DNA of 10,549 nt. Source: Ruminococcaceae bacterium UBA6364 (GTDB lineage Bacteria > Bacillota > Clostridia > Oscillospirales > Acutalibacteraceae). The notes under the pieces were generated by a model. The model saw only the letters and a list, made by a program, of their open reading frames with translations, was not told the origin of the DNA and searched no databases. The DNA is taken from contig DJRI01000013.1 of the NCBI GenBank assembly GCA_002440045.1, positions 1 through 10,549 of the forward strand. Reading direction: 5' to 3'. The translations under genes and the position numbers were made by a program. Position 1 is the first letter of the stretch. Every line of letters begins with the position of its first letter. Positions 1-6,775 of the stretch are shown here, piece by piece.

Positions 1-129
1 TTGGCGGCTCTTATTTCTTTGGGCTATTCGCAAAACGAGGCGGCAGCCGCTCTTAAAGACGCCGACAGAACGCTTTCCGCAGAAGAGCTTGTAAAAATCG
101 CGCTTAAAAACCTTGTTATAAAATTCTGA
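1..129 (+). CDS. ruvA: Holliday junction branch migration protein RuvA, C-terminal fragment
   Basis: Frame 1 is open from the window edge to a TGA at 127-129 and gives the last 42 residues of a protein. The fragment reads LAALISLGYSQNEAAAAL and then, after a short linker, SAEELVKIALKNLVIKF. This matches RuvA domain III, the small UBA-like three-helix domain that binds RuvB and controls its ATPase; the family pattern is an A/E-L-x-x-L-G-Y-x-x-x-E-A stretch followed by an E-E-L-I-x-x-A-L-x-x-L helix. The identification rests on this short piece plus its position 32 bases upstream of ruvB, the usual ruvAB order. The tetramer-forming OB-fold and helix-hairpin-helix domains lie outside the window. 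RuvA binds four-way DNA junctions as a tetramer and loads RuvB rings on opposite arms. Nothing looks broken; the gene is simply cut by the window start. Confidence 0.85.
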   Translation: MAALISLGYSQNEAAAALKDADRTLSAEELVKIALKNLVIKF

Positions 130-161
130 TGAAATTAGTTTAGACGAAATTTGGTGTAGAT

Positions 162-1211
162 ATGGATGATTTTTTTGTCGCTGACGAAGAACGTATAATA
201 GTTCCCGAGCTTACGGGCGCGGACAGCGAAATCGAAACCTCTTTAAGGCCGCACACATTAAGCGAATATGTCGGTCAGGAAAAGGCGAAAAGCAATTTAA
301 AAATATATATAGAAGCGGCAAAAAAACGCAAAGAACCGCTCGACCATATTCTTTTATACGGCCCTCCGGGGCTTGGCAAAACTACCTTAGCGGGGATAGT
401 CGCCGCAGAAATGGGCGTTCAGATAAGAATAACCTCAGGTCCCGCAATAGAAAAGCCCGGCGACCTTGCCGCGCTTCTTACGAGCCTTAACGACGGAGAC
501 GTTTTGTTTATCGACGAAATTCACCGTCTTTCAAGAAGCATTGAAGAAATTCTTTACCCCGCGATGGAGGATTTTGCCCTTGATATAATAATCGGCAAAG
601 GGCCGTCGGCGCGCTCGATAAGGCTTGACCTTAAACATTTTACTTTAATCGGCGCAACAACGCGCGCAGGTCAGCTTTCGGCGCCTTTAAGAGACCGCTT
701 CGGCGTAATTTTGCGGCTTGAGCTTTATTCGCCCGAAGAGCTTGCGCGTATAGTTACACGAAGCGCGGGTATTCTTAATATCGGTATAGAGCACGACGGT
801 GCGCTTGAAATTGCCGCGCGCTCCCGCGGGACTCCGCGAATTGCAAACAGGCTTTTAAAGCGTGCGCGCGACTATGCCGAGGTAATGGGCGACGGCGTTA
901 TTGATTTGAAAGCGGCGCAAAACGCACTTTCGCGTATGGAAATAGACGAATTGGGTCTTGACCTTGTTGACCGCAACCTTTTAAGAGCCATGATAGAAAA
1001 TTATGACGGCGGTCCCGTGGGGCTTGAAACAATATCGGCTGTAATAGGCGAAGAGTCGGTTACTATTGAGGACGTTTACGAGCCGTATCTTATGCAGCTC
1101 GGCTTTATTGTAAGAACCCCGCGCGGAAGAAAGGTTACTCCCGCGGGTTACCGTCATCTCGGTCTTAATGCTCCCAACAGCGGCGAGCAGGAGACTTTTG
1201 AAACATATTAA
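162..1211 (+). CDS. ruvB: Holliday junction branch migration DNA helicase RuvB
   Basis: This is a 349-residue AAA+ motor that forms hexameric rings and pumps DNA through Holliday junctions with RuvA, feeding RuvC-type resolution in recombinational repair. Its length is normal for the family. Visible motifs are Walker A GPPGLGKT (67-74), Walker [10 protein letters not shown] (113-121), sensor 1 [10 protein letters not shown] (161-170), the arginine-finger region LRDRFG (176-181) and sensor 2 [12 protein letters not shown] (223-234). A C-terminal winged-helix DNA-binding domain begins near GGPVGL (283-288) and includes the segment around [17 protein letters not shown] (307-323). The ATG at 162 is chosen because the N-terminus matches the family and a weak GGTG lies 7 bases upstream. 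It follows ruvA by 32 bases, so the two are probably cotranscribed. No SOS (LexA) box was seen in the short upstream gap; any such site would lie before ruvA. Confidence 0.98.
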   Translation: MDDFFVADEERIIVPELTGADSEIETSLRPHTLSEYVGQEKAKSNLKIYIEAAKKRKEPLDHILLYGPPGLGKTTLAGIVAAEMGVQIRITSGPAIEKPGDLAALLTSLNDGDVLFIDEIHRLSRSIEEILYPAMEDFALDIIIGKGPSARSIRLDLKHFTLIGATTRAGQLSAPLRDRFGVILRLELYSPEELARIVTRSAGILNIGIEHDGALEIAARSRGTPRIANRLLKRARDYAEVMGDGVIDLKAAQNALSRMEIDELGLDLVDRNLLRAMIENYDGGPVGLETISAVIGEESVTIEDVYEPYLMQLGFIVRTPRGRKVTPAGYRHLGLNAPNSGEQETFETY

Positions 1212-1229
1212 TTTAACGGAGGCAGTGTT

Positions 1230-2603
1230 ATGGGCAGATTATTCGGAACAGACGGCGCAAGAGGCGTCGCAAACTCGGAACTCACATGCGAACTTGCAAT
1301 GCAAATAGGCAGAGCCGCCGCAATGGTACTCACCGAAGAAACGAAAAAAAGACCCAAGGTCCTTATAGGTATGGATACGAGAGCGTCATCACAGATGCTT
1401 GAATCCGCAATTTCCGCAGGACTTTGCTCCGTTGGCGCGGACGTTATGCTTCTCGGCGAAATTCCCACGCCGGCAGTTGCTTATCTCGTGAAAAAATATG
1501 AGTACGATGCGGCGGTAATGATTTCCGCTTCGCATAACCCGTGCGAATATAACGGTATAAAAATATTCCGCAAAAACGGCTATAAGCTCCCCGATGAACT
1601 CGAAGAAGAAATAGAAGGCATTATTCTTGACAAAACCCAGGTTCCGCCCGTTAAAGTCGGCGGCGAGGTCGGCAGAATAACACGCTCCAAAACCGCGGTG
1701 ATAGATTATGTTGACTATCTTCGCTCCGTTGCCGAAGCTGACCTTGAAAAAGCGGGGCTTGAAGATTTTTCGGGTCTTAAAATAGCTATTGACTGTGCAA
1801 ACGGCGCGTCATCGGTTACAGCGCCCGATTTATTTATGAGCCTTTGCCCCGACTGCTTCTTTATGGCGTCTCACCCGAACGGAACAAACATAAACGACCG
1901 CTGCGGCTCTACGCATCTTGAAGTGCTTAAGGATTTTGTCGTAAGAAACGGCTGTGACGCGGGTCTTGCGTTTGACGGTGACGCCGACCGTTTTCTTGCA
2001 GTTGACGAAAACGGCGATGAGGTAGACGGCGACAAGCTTATTTCAATCTTTGCAAAGCATATGAAAAAAATCGGCACTCTTAAAAAGGATACCGCCGTCG
2101 TTACCGTTATGAGCAATATGGGCTTTTTCAAATTCTGCGACGAAAACGGTATTCACTGCGAAAAAACAAAGGTCGGCGACAGATACGTTCTCGAAAATAT
2201 GCTCAAAAACGGCTATAACATCGGCGGCGAGCAGTCCGGCCACATAATATTCCTTGACCACGCCACAACGGGCGACGGCGAGCTTTCCGCTTTAAAGCTT
2301 CTCTCTGTAATGAAAGAAACGGGCAAAAAGCTTTCGGAGCTTGCAAGCGAAATGAAGGTATATCCGCAGACGCTTATAAACGTCCGCGTTTCGGATTTCG
2401 GCAAGGCGCGCTTCCCGCATGACGAAGAAATTAAAAAGGCGATTGCCGCAACCGAAAAAGAGCTCGGCGACGACGGCAGAGTGCTTGTCCGTGTTTCGGG
2501 TACGGAACCGCTCGTGCGCGTAATGCTTGAGGGCAGTGACAAAGAGAAAATATCTGTCCTTGCAGAGGAGCTGGCACAGGTAATAAGAGAGAGGTTGCTT
2601 TAA
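1230..2603 (+). CDS. glmM: Phosphoglucosamine mutase GlmM
   Basis: GlmM interconverts glucosamine-6-phosphate and glucosamine-1-phosphate, the step leading to UDP-GlcNAc for peptidoglycan. The 457-residue product belongs to the alpha-D-phosphohexomutase family and has all four expected sites in order. The N-terminus RLFGTDGARG is typical of GlmM. The phosphoserine loop ISASHNP (98-104) has Ser101 as the phosphorylated residue. The Mg-binding loop is DGDADR (249-254). The sugar-binding loop GEQSGH (333-338) has the E-x-S that favours amino- and gluco-configured substrates in this group. The C-terminal phosphate-binding loop is RVSGTEPLVR (421-430). The ATG at 1230 is preceded by GGAGG at 1218-1222 with 7-base spacing. 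It begins 18 bases after ruvB. In many Firmicutes glmM follows cdaA and cdaR, and GlmM can bind and inhibit the c-di-AMP synthase CdaA; neither gene is in this window. Confidence 0.97.
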   Translation: MGRLFGTDGARGVANSELTCELAMQIGRAAAMVLTEETKKRPKVLIGMDTRASSQMLESAISAGLCSVGADVMLLGEIPTPAVAYLVKKYEYDAAVMISASHNPCEYNGIKIFRKNGYKLPDELEEEIEGIILDKTQVPPVKVGGEVGRITRSKTAVIDYVDYLRSVAEADLEKAGLEDFSGLKIAIDCANGASSVTAPDLFMSLCPDCFFMASHPNGTNINDRCGSTHLEVLKDFVVRNGCDAGLAFDGDADRFLAVDENGDEVDGDKLISIFAKHMKKIGTLKKDTAVVTVMSNMGFFKFCDENGIHCEKTKVGDRYVLENMLKNGYNIGGEQSGHIIFLDHATTGDGELSALKLLSVMKETGKKLSELASEMKVYPQTLINVRVSDFGKARFPHDEEIKKAIAATEKELGDDGRVLVRVSGTEPLVRVMLEGSDKEKISVLAEELAQVIRERLL

Positions 2604-2606
2604 TTA

Positions 2607-3473
2607 ATGCGAATTTCCGACAATTGGAGAGATTACGAGCTGCTTGACTGCTCCGATGGCGAGCGCCTTGAGCGTTGGGGCGATATTATACTCATTCGCC
2701 CCGACCCGCAGGCAATCTGGCAGACCGAAAAGAAGAACAGGCTTTGGTATGACGCCCACGCGCGCTATATACGCTCAAATTCGGGCGGCGGCGCATGGCA
2801 GTACTATAAAAAAATACCCGAAGTGTGGCAGATAAACTATCTTGATATGACGTTTAATTTAAAGCCCATGGGCTTTAAGCACACAGGTGTGTTTACCGAG
2901 CAGGCGTGCAATTGGGAGCTTGTAAGAGACATCATTAAAAAAAGCGGCAGAAACGACGTGAAGGTTTTAAACCTTTTTGCATACACCGGCGCGGCAACCG
3001 TTTCGGCGCTTAAAGCAGGCGCTTCGTGCGTTCATGTTGACGCGTCAAAGGGTATGGTTCAGTGGGCGAAAGAAAACGCCGCTTCAAGCGGCGTTGCCGA
3101 CAGAGCGGTGCGCTGGATTGTGGACGACTGTATGAAGTTTGTCGCGCGTGAAATCAGGCGCGGCAACAAGTACGATATTATTATTATGGATCCGCCGTCA
3201 TACGGCAGAGGTCCCGGCGGCGAGGTCTGGAAGCTCGAAAATGAAATTTACGGATTTGTTAAGGAGTGCTCAAATCTTCTTTACGAAGATTCCCTTGCCG
3301 TGCTTATAAATTCTTATACCGCAGGGCTTTCTCCCGCGGTTATGAGCTACATAATAAACAGCGTTATTACGCCGCGTTTCGGCGGCAGTGCCTCGTGCGA
3401 TGAAATAGGACTCAGAGTTTCAGAAAACGGCTTGGCGCTTCCGTGCGGTTCAACCGCTGTGTGGTTAAAGTGA
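2607..3473 (+). CDS. Class I SAM-dependent methyltransferase, RlmI-like without a PUA domain
   Basis: This 288-residue protein has a Rossmann-fold SAM-binding domain of the RlmI/COG1092 type. Motif I is [12 protein letters not shown] (120-131), the acidic SAM contact follows strand 2 in HVDAS (143-147), a further acidic loop is IVDDCMKFV (171-179), and the catalytic-type motif is DPPSYG (195-200). The preceding segment [11 protein letters not shown] (89-99) is also typical of this group. RlmI proteins of about 390 residues methylate 23S rRNA cytosine and carry an N-terminal PUA RNA-binding domain. Here the first 85 residues are a short beta-rich segment ([15 protein letters not shown] at 24-38) with room for only a reduced N-terminal module. 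The family usually modifies RNA, but the actual target cannot be read from sequence. The start at 2607 sits 3 bases after the glmM stop, with AGAGAGG at 2588-2594. Several perfect inverted repeats lie inside the gene and are listed separately. Confidence 0.85.
   Translation: MRISDNWRDYELLDCSDGERLERWGDIILIRPDPQAIWQTEKKNRLWYDAHARYIRSNSGGGAWQYYKKIPEVWQINYLDMTFNLKPMGFKHTGVFTEQACNWELVRDIIKKSGRNDVKVLNLFAYTGAATVSALKAGASCVHVDASKGMVQWAKENAASSGVADRAVRWIVDDCMKFVAREIRRGNKYDIIIMDPPSYGRGPGGEVWKLENEIYGFVKECSNLLYEDSLAVLINSYTAGLSPAVMSYIINSVITPRFGGSASCDEIGLRVSENGLALPCGSTAVWLK
2859..2878. repeat. Perfect 20-bp palindrome inside the methyltransferase gene
   Basis: The left arm TTAAAGCCCA and right arm TGGGCTTTAA are exact reverse complements with no spacer, centred between 2868 and 2869. 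It falls on codons for the conserved LKPMGFK stretch, so part of the symmetry may be imposed by protein sequence. With no loop bases it is better suited to a DNA dyad than to an RNA hairpin, although opening the centre would leave a stem of about eight pairs. Confidence 0.9.
2961..2975. repeat. Short inverted repeat with 7-bp arms
   Basis: Arms AAGGTTT (2961-2967) and AAACCTT (2969-2975) flank one central T. The repeat lies on the codons of SAM motif I (VLNLF), about 100 bases after the 20-bp palindrome. On its own this length is close to what chance allows; it is listed because of the neighbouring repeats. Confidence 0.8.
3075..3095. repeat. Perfect inverted repeat with 10-bp arms and a 1-base centre
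   Basis: The left arm AACGCCGCTT (3075-3084) and right arm AAGCGGCGTT (3086-3095) are exact reverse complements around C3085. As RNA this would fold into an 8-bp GC-rich stem with a UUCAA loop. No T-run follows (the next bases are GCCGAC), so it does not look like a terminator. It encodes ENAASSGVA in the methyltransferase. Confidence 0.9.
3273..3291. repeat. Inverted repeat, 7-bp arms with 5-base loop
   Basis: Arms AATCTTC (3273-3279) and GAAGATT (3285-3291) flank TTTAC. This is the fourth dyad within the methyltransferase gene. The bases after it are TCCCTT, not a terminator T-run. Confidence 0.8.
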
Positions 3474-3474
3474 T

Positions 3475-4311
3475 ATGGAAAAAATAATCGAATTTAAAAA
3501 CGTAAGCTTTAAATATGAGGACGAAAGCGAAAATGTTTTAAAGGATGTTTCGCTTGAGCTTTTCGGCGGGCAGTTTACATGTATTCTCGGTCATAACGGC
3601 TCGGGAAAGTCAACCCTTGCAAAGCTTATGAACGCGCTTTTGCTGCCTACATCGGGAAAGGTTATTTCTTTCGGGTATGACACCTCCGACGAAAAAAATG
3701 AAATCAACGTGCGAAAAAACGTGGGAATGGTTTTTCAGAATCCCGATAACCAAATAGTCGCAACAATAGTTGAGGACGACGTTGCGTTCGGCCCCGAAAA
3801 TCTCGGGCTCCCGCGCGAAGAAATAAGAAAAAGAGTAGACGAGGCGCTTGAAATAACAGATATGACCGCTTTTAAAAAAAGCGAGCCGCACAAGCTTTCG
3901 GGCGGTCAGAAACAGCGCGTTGCGATTGCGGGCGCTATCGCAATGAGAACAAAATGCATTGTTCTTGACGAGCCGACCGCAATGCTTGACCCGAAAGGCA
4001 GGCGCGAAGTGCTTGCGGCTTTAAAAAAGCTCAATAAAGACCTCGGAATAGCGGTTATACTCGTAACTCACTATATGGACGAAGCCGTCGGTGCGGACAG
4101 GGTAATCGTTATGAACGACGGCAAAGTGTCGCTTGACGGCACCCCGCAGGAGGTTTTTAAAAACGTCGAATATCTGCGTTCTGTGGGGCTTGATGTGCCA
4201 AAGCCGCTTGAGCTTGCAAAGGAGCTTGAAAAAAGGGGAGTCACCATCGGCGGAAATATTCTTACCGCCGACGATTTTGTGCGGGAATTTAAAAAATGTA
4301 TCGGAGAATAA
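3475..4311 (+). CDS. ecfA1: ECF transporter ATPase EcfA1
   Basis: This is a 278-residue ABC-type ATPase, one of the two different nucleotide-binding subunits of an energy-coupling factor transporter that drives uptake of vitamins or metal ions. It has Walker [10 protein letters not shown] (39-47), Q-loop VFQNPDNQ (86-93), signature LSGGQKQR (141-148), Walker B CIVLDEPT (161-168) with catalytic Glu166, and the switch His199. The Q-loop form FQNPDNQ and the adjacent DVAFGPEN (102-109) are typical of EcfA1 (CbiO-like) proteins. The C-terminal 65 residues form the short extension through which EcfA subunits dimerise. The start codon lies one base after the methyltransferase stop and has no strong Shine-Dalgarno sequence, which suggests translational coupling. 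The EcfA1 rather than EcfA2 assignment comes from the Q-loop and from gene order. Confidence 0.95.
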   Translation: MEKIIEFKNVSFKYEDESENVLKDVSLELFGGQFTCILGHNGSGKSTLAKLMNALLLPTSGKVISFGYDTSDEKNEINVRKNVGMVFQNPDNQIVATIVEDDVAFGPENLGLPREEIRKRVDEALEITDMTAFKKSEPHKLSGGQKQRVAIAGAIAMRTKCIVLDEPTAMLDPKGRREVLAALKKLNKDLGIAVILVTHYMDEAVGADRVIVMNDGKVSLDGTPQEVFKNVEYLRSVGLDVPKPLELAKELEKRGVTIGGNILTADDFVREFKKCIGE

Positions 4312-4314
4312 AAA

Positions 4315-5184
4315 ATGACTGTGCTTTCAACGCACAATTTAATATTTGAGTATTCAAAGGGAACGCCGTTCAGAACGGGCGCGCTCAAAGGCGTTTCGCT
4401 TGATTTCAATAAAGGTGAAATTATCGGAATAATCGGGCACACGGGCTCGGGGAAAAGCACGCTTTTGCAGTGCCTTAACGGGCTTATAAAGCCGGACTCC
4501 GGCGAAGTGCTTCTTGACGGAGAAGACATCAACCGCTCAAAACAGGCGACAAGGCAGTGCCGTTTTAAAGTGGGGCTTTGCTTTCAGTACCCCGAATATC
4601 AGCTTTTTGAGTCAACGGTTTATAAGGATGTTGCCTTCGGCCCTAAAAATATGGGGCTTGACGAAAAAGAGATTGACAGGCGCGTGCGCTCCGCCGTAAA
4701 ATTTACGGGGCTGTCGGAGGATTATCTCGAAAAATCGCCGTTTGACCTTTCGGGCGGTGAAAAAAGGCGCGTCGCAATAGCTGGCGTGCTTTCAATGGAG
4801 CCCGAGGTTTTGGTGCTTGACGAGCCTACTGCTGGTCTTGACCCCGTCGGGAAAAAGGCGCTTCTTTCACTAATCAAAGAATATAACAAAACGACAGGCA
4901 ATACTGTTATTTTTGTTTCGCACAGTATGGATGACGTTGCGGCGGTTTCAGACAGAGTTGTCGTTATGAGCGACGGCAAGGCGGCACTTTCGGGCACGGT
5001 TAAAGAAGTGTATTCGCAAGGCGAAAGGCTTCTTTCTTTGGGACTTGACGTTCCCGAGATTACAAGAATATTCTTAGAGCTTAAAAATGCGGGCTTTTCT
5101 GTGCCCGGCGATGTGTATACCGTATCGGACGGCGCAAACGCACTTCTTGATTTTCTTAAAAAAAGGGGTGCTTACAATGGTTAA
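4315..5184 (+). CDS. ecfA2: ECF transporter ATPase EcfA2
   Basis: This 289-residue protein is the second ABC ATPase of the ECF module and pairs with EcfA1 to form a heterodimer beneath EcfT. Motifs are Walker A GHTGSGKST (41-49), Q-loop CFQYPEYQLFE (89-99), signature LSGGEKRR (145-152), Walker B VLVLDEPT (165-172) with Glu170 and switch His203. The FQYPEYQLFE form of the Q-loop is the usual EcfA2 version and separates it from its neighbour. GGAG at 4303-4306 lies 8 bases before the ATG, inside the end of ecfA1. Both ATPases have complete catalytic motifs, so both sites should hydrolyse ATP. The stop overlaps the ecfT start by 8 bases. Confidence 0.95.
   Translation: MTVLSTHNLIFEYSKGTPFRTGALKGVSLDFNKGEIIGIIGHTGSGKSTLLQCLNGLIKPDSGEVLLDGEDINRSKQATRQCRFKVGLCFQYPEYQLFESTVYKDVAFGPKNMGLDEKEIDRRVRSAVKFTGLSEDYLEKSPFDLSGGEKRRVAIAGVLSMEPEVLVLDEPTAGLDPVGKKALLSLIKEYNKTTGNTVIFVSHSMDDVAAVSDRVVVMSDGKAALSGTVKEVYSQGERLLSLGLDVPEITRIFLELKNAGFSVPGDVYTVSDGANALLDFLKKRGAYNG
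5165..5170 (+). promoter_or_regulatory. Ribosome-binding site setting the ecfT start
   Basis: GGGGTG lies 6 bases before the ATG at 5177. It supports this start over an in-frame ATG at 5087, which would add 30 residues that overlap ecfA2 and do not resemble an EcfT N-terminus. Confidence 0.7.
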
Positions 5185-5992
5185 AGATATAACCTTCGGG
5201 CAGTTTTTCCCCGGAAAATCATTCGTTCACAAAATGGACGCGCGCGCGAAAATAATTATAACTTTTTTGCTTATCATATTTATTTTTGTGTGCAAAAACT
5301 TTTTTTCGCTCGGCGTTATGTGCGTTTTCAGCGTTTTGGCATTTGTTCTCACAAAGCTTTCGCCGAAAATCATTTTTAAAAGCATAAAGCCGCTTTTGCC
5401 GATTATTCTGCTTACGTCGGTGCTTCAGATTTGGTATAACAACAACGGCGACGTTCTTTTTGAATATAAAAAGCTTGTTATAACAAGCGGCGGCATTTTC
5501 ACGGCGGTGTTTATTGCGGTAAGAATAATCGCGCTTCTTGTGATAAGCTCGCTTCTCACATATACAACGTCCCCCACGGAATTGACCGACGCTATTGAAA
5601 AGCTTTTGTCACCGTTAAAGCTTTTAAAAATAGATATTCACACATTCGCTATGATGATGACAATAGCACTGCGCTTTATTCCAACGCTGATTGACGAAAT
5701 CGACAGGATTATGTCGGCTCAGAAGGCGCGCGGAGCGGATTTTGAAACAGGCAATATCGTTCAGCGCATAAAGGCGCTTTTCCCGATATTTATTCCGCTT
5801 TTTGTTTCGGCGTTTAAAAGGGCGTTTGAGCTTGCCGACGCAATGTCGTGCCGCTGTTACTCGGGCGGCGAGGGCAGAACGCGCTTAAAGCAAATGAAAA
5901 TGACGTGGCGCGACGCTGCGGCGTTTGTAGTTTCTTTGCTGTTCTGCGGCGGCGCAATATTCTTAAATATTTATTTTGAAAAAATCATCTGA
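5177..5992 (+). CDS. ecfT: ECF transporter transmembrane protein EcfT
   Basis: EcfT is the membrane scaffold linking the EcfA1/EcfA2 ATPases to a substrate-binding S component. The 271-residue product starts MVKDITFGQFFPGKSFVHKMDARAK, and the short N-terminal helix ending in H-x-x-D-x-R-x-K is diagnostic of the family. Hydrophobic segments lie at about 25-60 (two close together), 72-86, 104-128, 156-170 region and 246-266. The two cytoplasmic coupling helices are visible. The first carries AQKARGADF (181-189) with the classic A-R-G. The second carries AMSCRCYSGGEGRT (222-235), where C-R-C replaces the usual A-R-G but the arginine is kept. Cotranscription with the ATPase genes is supported by the 8-base overlap. 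No S component lies in the window, so this is probably a shared (group II) module. truA next door is a common neighbour of ECF modules in Firmicutes. Confidence 0.95.
   Translation: MVKDITFGQFFPGKSFVHKMDARAKIIITFLLIIFIFVCKNFFSLGVMCVFSVLAFVLTKLSPKIIFKSIKPLLPIILLTSVLQIWYNNNGDVLFEYKKLVITSGGIFTAVFIAVRIIALLVISSLLTYTTSPTELTDAIEKLLSPLKLLKIDIHTFAMMMTIALRFIPTLIDEIDRIMSAQKARGADFETGNIVQRIKALFPIFIPLFVSAFKRAFELADAMSCRCYSGGEGRTRLKQMKMTWRDAAAFVVSLLFCGGAIFLNIYFEKII
5473..5488. repeat. Perfect 16-bp palindrome inside ecfT
   Basis: Arms GCTTGTTA and TAACAAGC are exact reverse complements with no spacer. It lies wholly in coding sequence. A palindrome of this size is only mildly unexpected in a window this long. 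Confidence 0.85.
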
Positions 5993-6004
5993 TAATCTTT
6001 TTTT

Positions 6005-6009
6005 GGAAG
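6005..6009 (+). promoter_or_regulatory. Ribosome-binding site for the TTG start of truA
   Basis: GGAAG lies 7 bases before the TTG at 6017. No ATG or GTG in frame gives a better family N-terminus, so this site decides the non-ATG start. Confidence 0.65.
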
Positions 6010-6016
6010 TGTACTT

Positions 6017-6775
6017 TTGAGGAATTTGTTATTTACCGCGGCGTTTGACGGCTCTGCGTTTCACGGCTGGCAGCAGCAAAAAAACGCGTCAAGCGTTCAG
6101 GAGACGGTTAAAAACGCCGTTTATTCTCTCACGGGCGAAAAGGTTTCCGTGACAGGCTGCAGCAGAACAGACGCCGGCGTTCACGCAAAGCAATACTGCT
6201 TCAATTTCAAAACGGACAGCACTATCCCCGAAAGCGGATTTGTGCCCGCGCTTATAACCCGCTTTCCGAGAGAGCTTGCCGTGTTCGACTGCAAAAGAGT
6301 GCGCCCCGACTTTAACGCGCGGTTCGACTGCCGAAAAAAGGAATATGAATACGTTATATATAATGAAAAGATAATGTCGCCGTTTCTTTACCGCTACGCT
6401 TATCATTACCGTTTTTTTCTTGATGAGGAGCTTTTAAACCGCGCTTCAAAAGAGTTTATCGGTACATATGATTTTTCGGCGTTTTGCGCGTCGGGCGCTC
6501 AGGTCAAGTCAAAGGTCAGAACGGTTTATGACGCGTCTGTGCGCCGCGAGGGCGAAAAGGTGATATTTAAGGTTTCGGGCGACGGCTTTCTTTACAATAT
6601 GGTAACGATAATGGCGGGCACGCTTATCGGCGTGAACGAAAAGAAAATCGCTTGCGAGGATATAAAAAGCATTATTGAAGAAAAAGACAGAACGCGTGCG
6701 GGCGTAACGCTTCCGCCGCAGGGGCTTTATCTTAACAGGGTGTTTTACGGGGGTGATATTTATGAGGAAGCTTAA
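6017..6775 (+). CDS. truA: tRNA pseudouridine(38-40) synthase TruA
   Basis: TruA converts uridines 38, 39 and 40 of the tRNA anticodon arm to pseudouridine. The product is 252 residues, normal for the family. The N-terminus MRNLLFTAAFDGSAFHGWQQQ is the typical TruA start. The catalytic loop GCSRTDAGVHA (47-57) has the nucleophile Asp52. The motif KKEYEYVIYN (107-116) includes the conserved active-site tyrosine. The segment DFSAFCASGAQVKSKVRTV (152-170) and the RNA-contacting stretch GDGFLYNMVTIMAGTL (188-203) follow. In the last stretch the family usually has M-V-R; here it is M-V-T (Thr197, codon ACG). The start is TTG with a good ribosome-binding site. The C-terminal GLYLNRVFY is also family-typical. 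The end overlaps the next gene by 14 bases. TruA needs no cofactor, and nothing indicates loss of activity. Confidence 0.96.
   Translation: MRNLLFTAAFDGSAFHGWQQQKNASSVQETVKNAVYSLTGEKVSVTGCSRTDAGVHAKQYCFNFKTDSTIPESGFVPALITRFPRELAVFDCKRVRPDFNARFDCRKKEYEYVIYNEKIMSPFLYRYAYHYRFFLDEELLNRASKEFIGTYDFSAFCASGAQVKSKVRTVYDASVRREGEKVIFKVSGDGFLYNMVTIMAGTLIGVNEKKIACEDIKSIIEEKDRTRAGVTLPPQGLYLNRVFYGGDIYEEA
6749..6755 (+). promoter_or_regulatory. Ribosome-binding site for the DUF5711-like gene
   Basis: GGGGGTG, lying within the last codons of truA, is 6 bases before the ATG at 6762. The alternative in-frame GTG at 6753 is part of this site itself, so the ATG is preferred. Confidence 0.6.

Noticed and set aside
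4071..4532. Reverse-strand open frame of 153 codons across the ecfA1/ecfA2 junction
   Set aside because: It is antisense to two intact conserved genes, has a low-complexity Ser/Pro-rich translation, and matches no family I know.
5087..5176. An upstream in-frame ATG that would extend EcfT by 30 residues
   Set aside because: The extension overlaps ecfA2, does not resemble EcfT N-termini and lacks a good ribosome-binding site; ATG 5177 has GGGGTG 6 bases upstream.
3475..5184. The two adjacent ABC ATPases as a recent tandem duplication
   Set aside because: Their Q-loops and C-termini differ in the ways that distinguish EcfA1 from EcfA2, so they are ancient paralogues in the usual arrangement.
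6753..6761. GTG start three codons upstream for the DUF5711-like gene
   Set aside because: The GTG is part of the GGGGGTG ribosome-binding site for the ATG at 6762, which has normal spacing.
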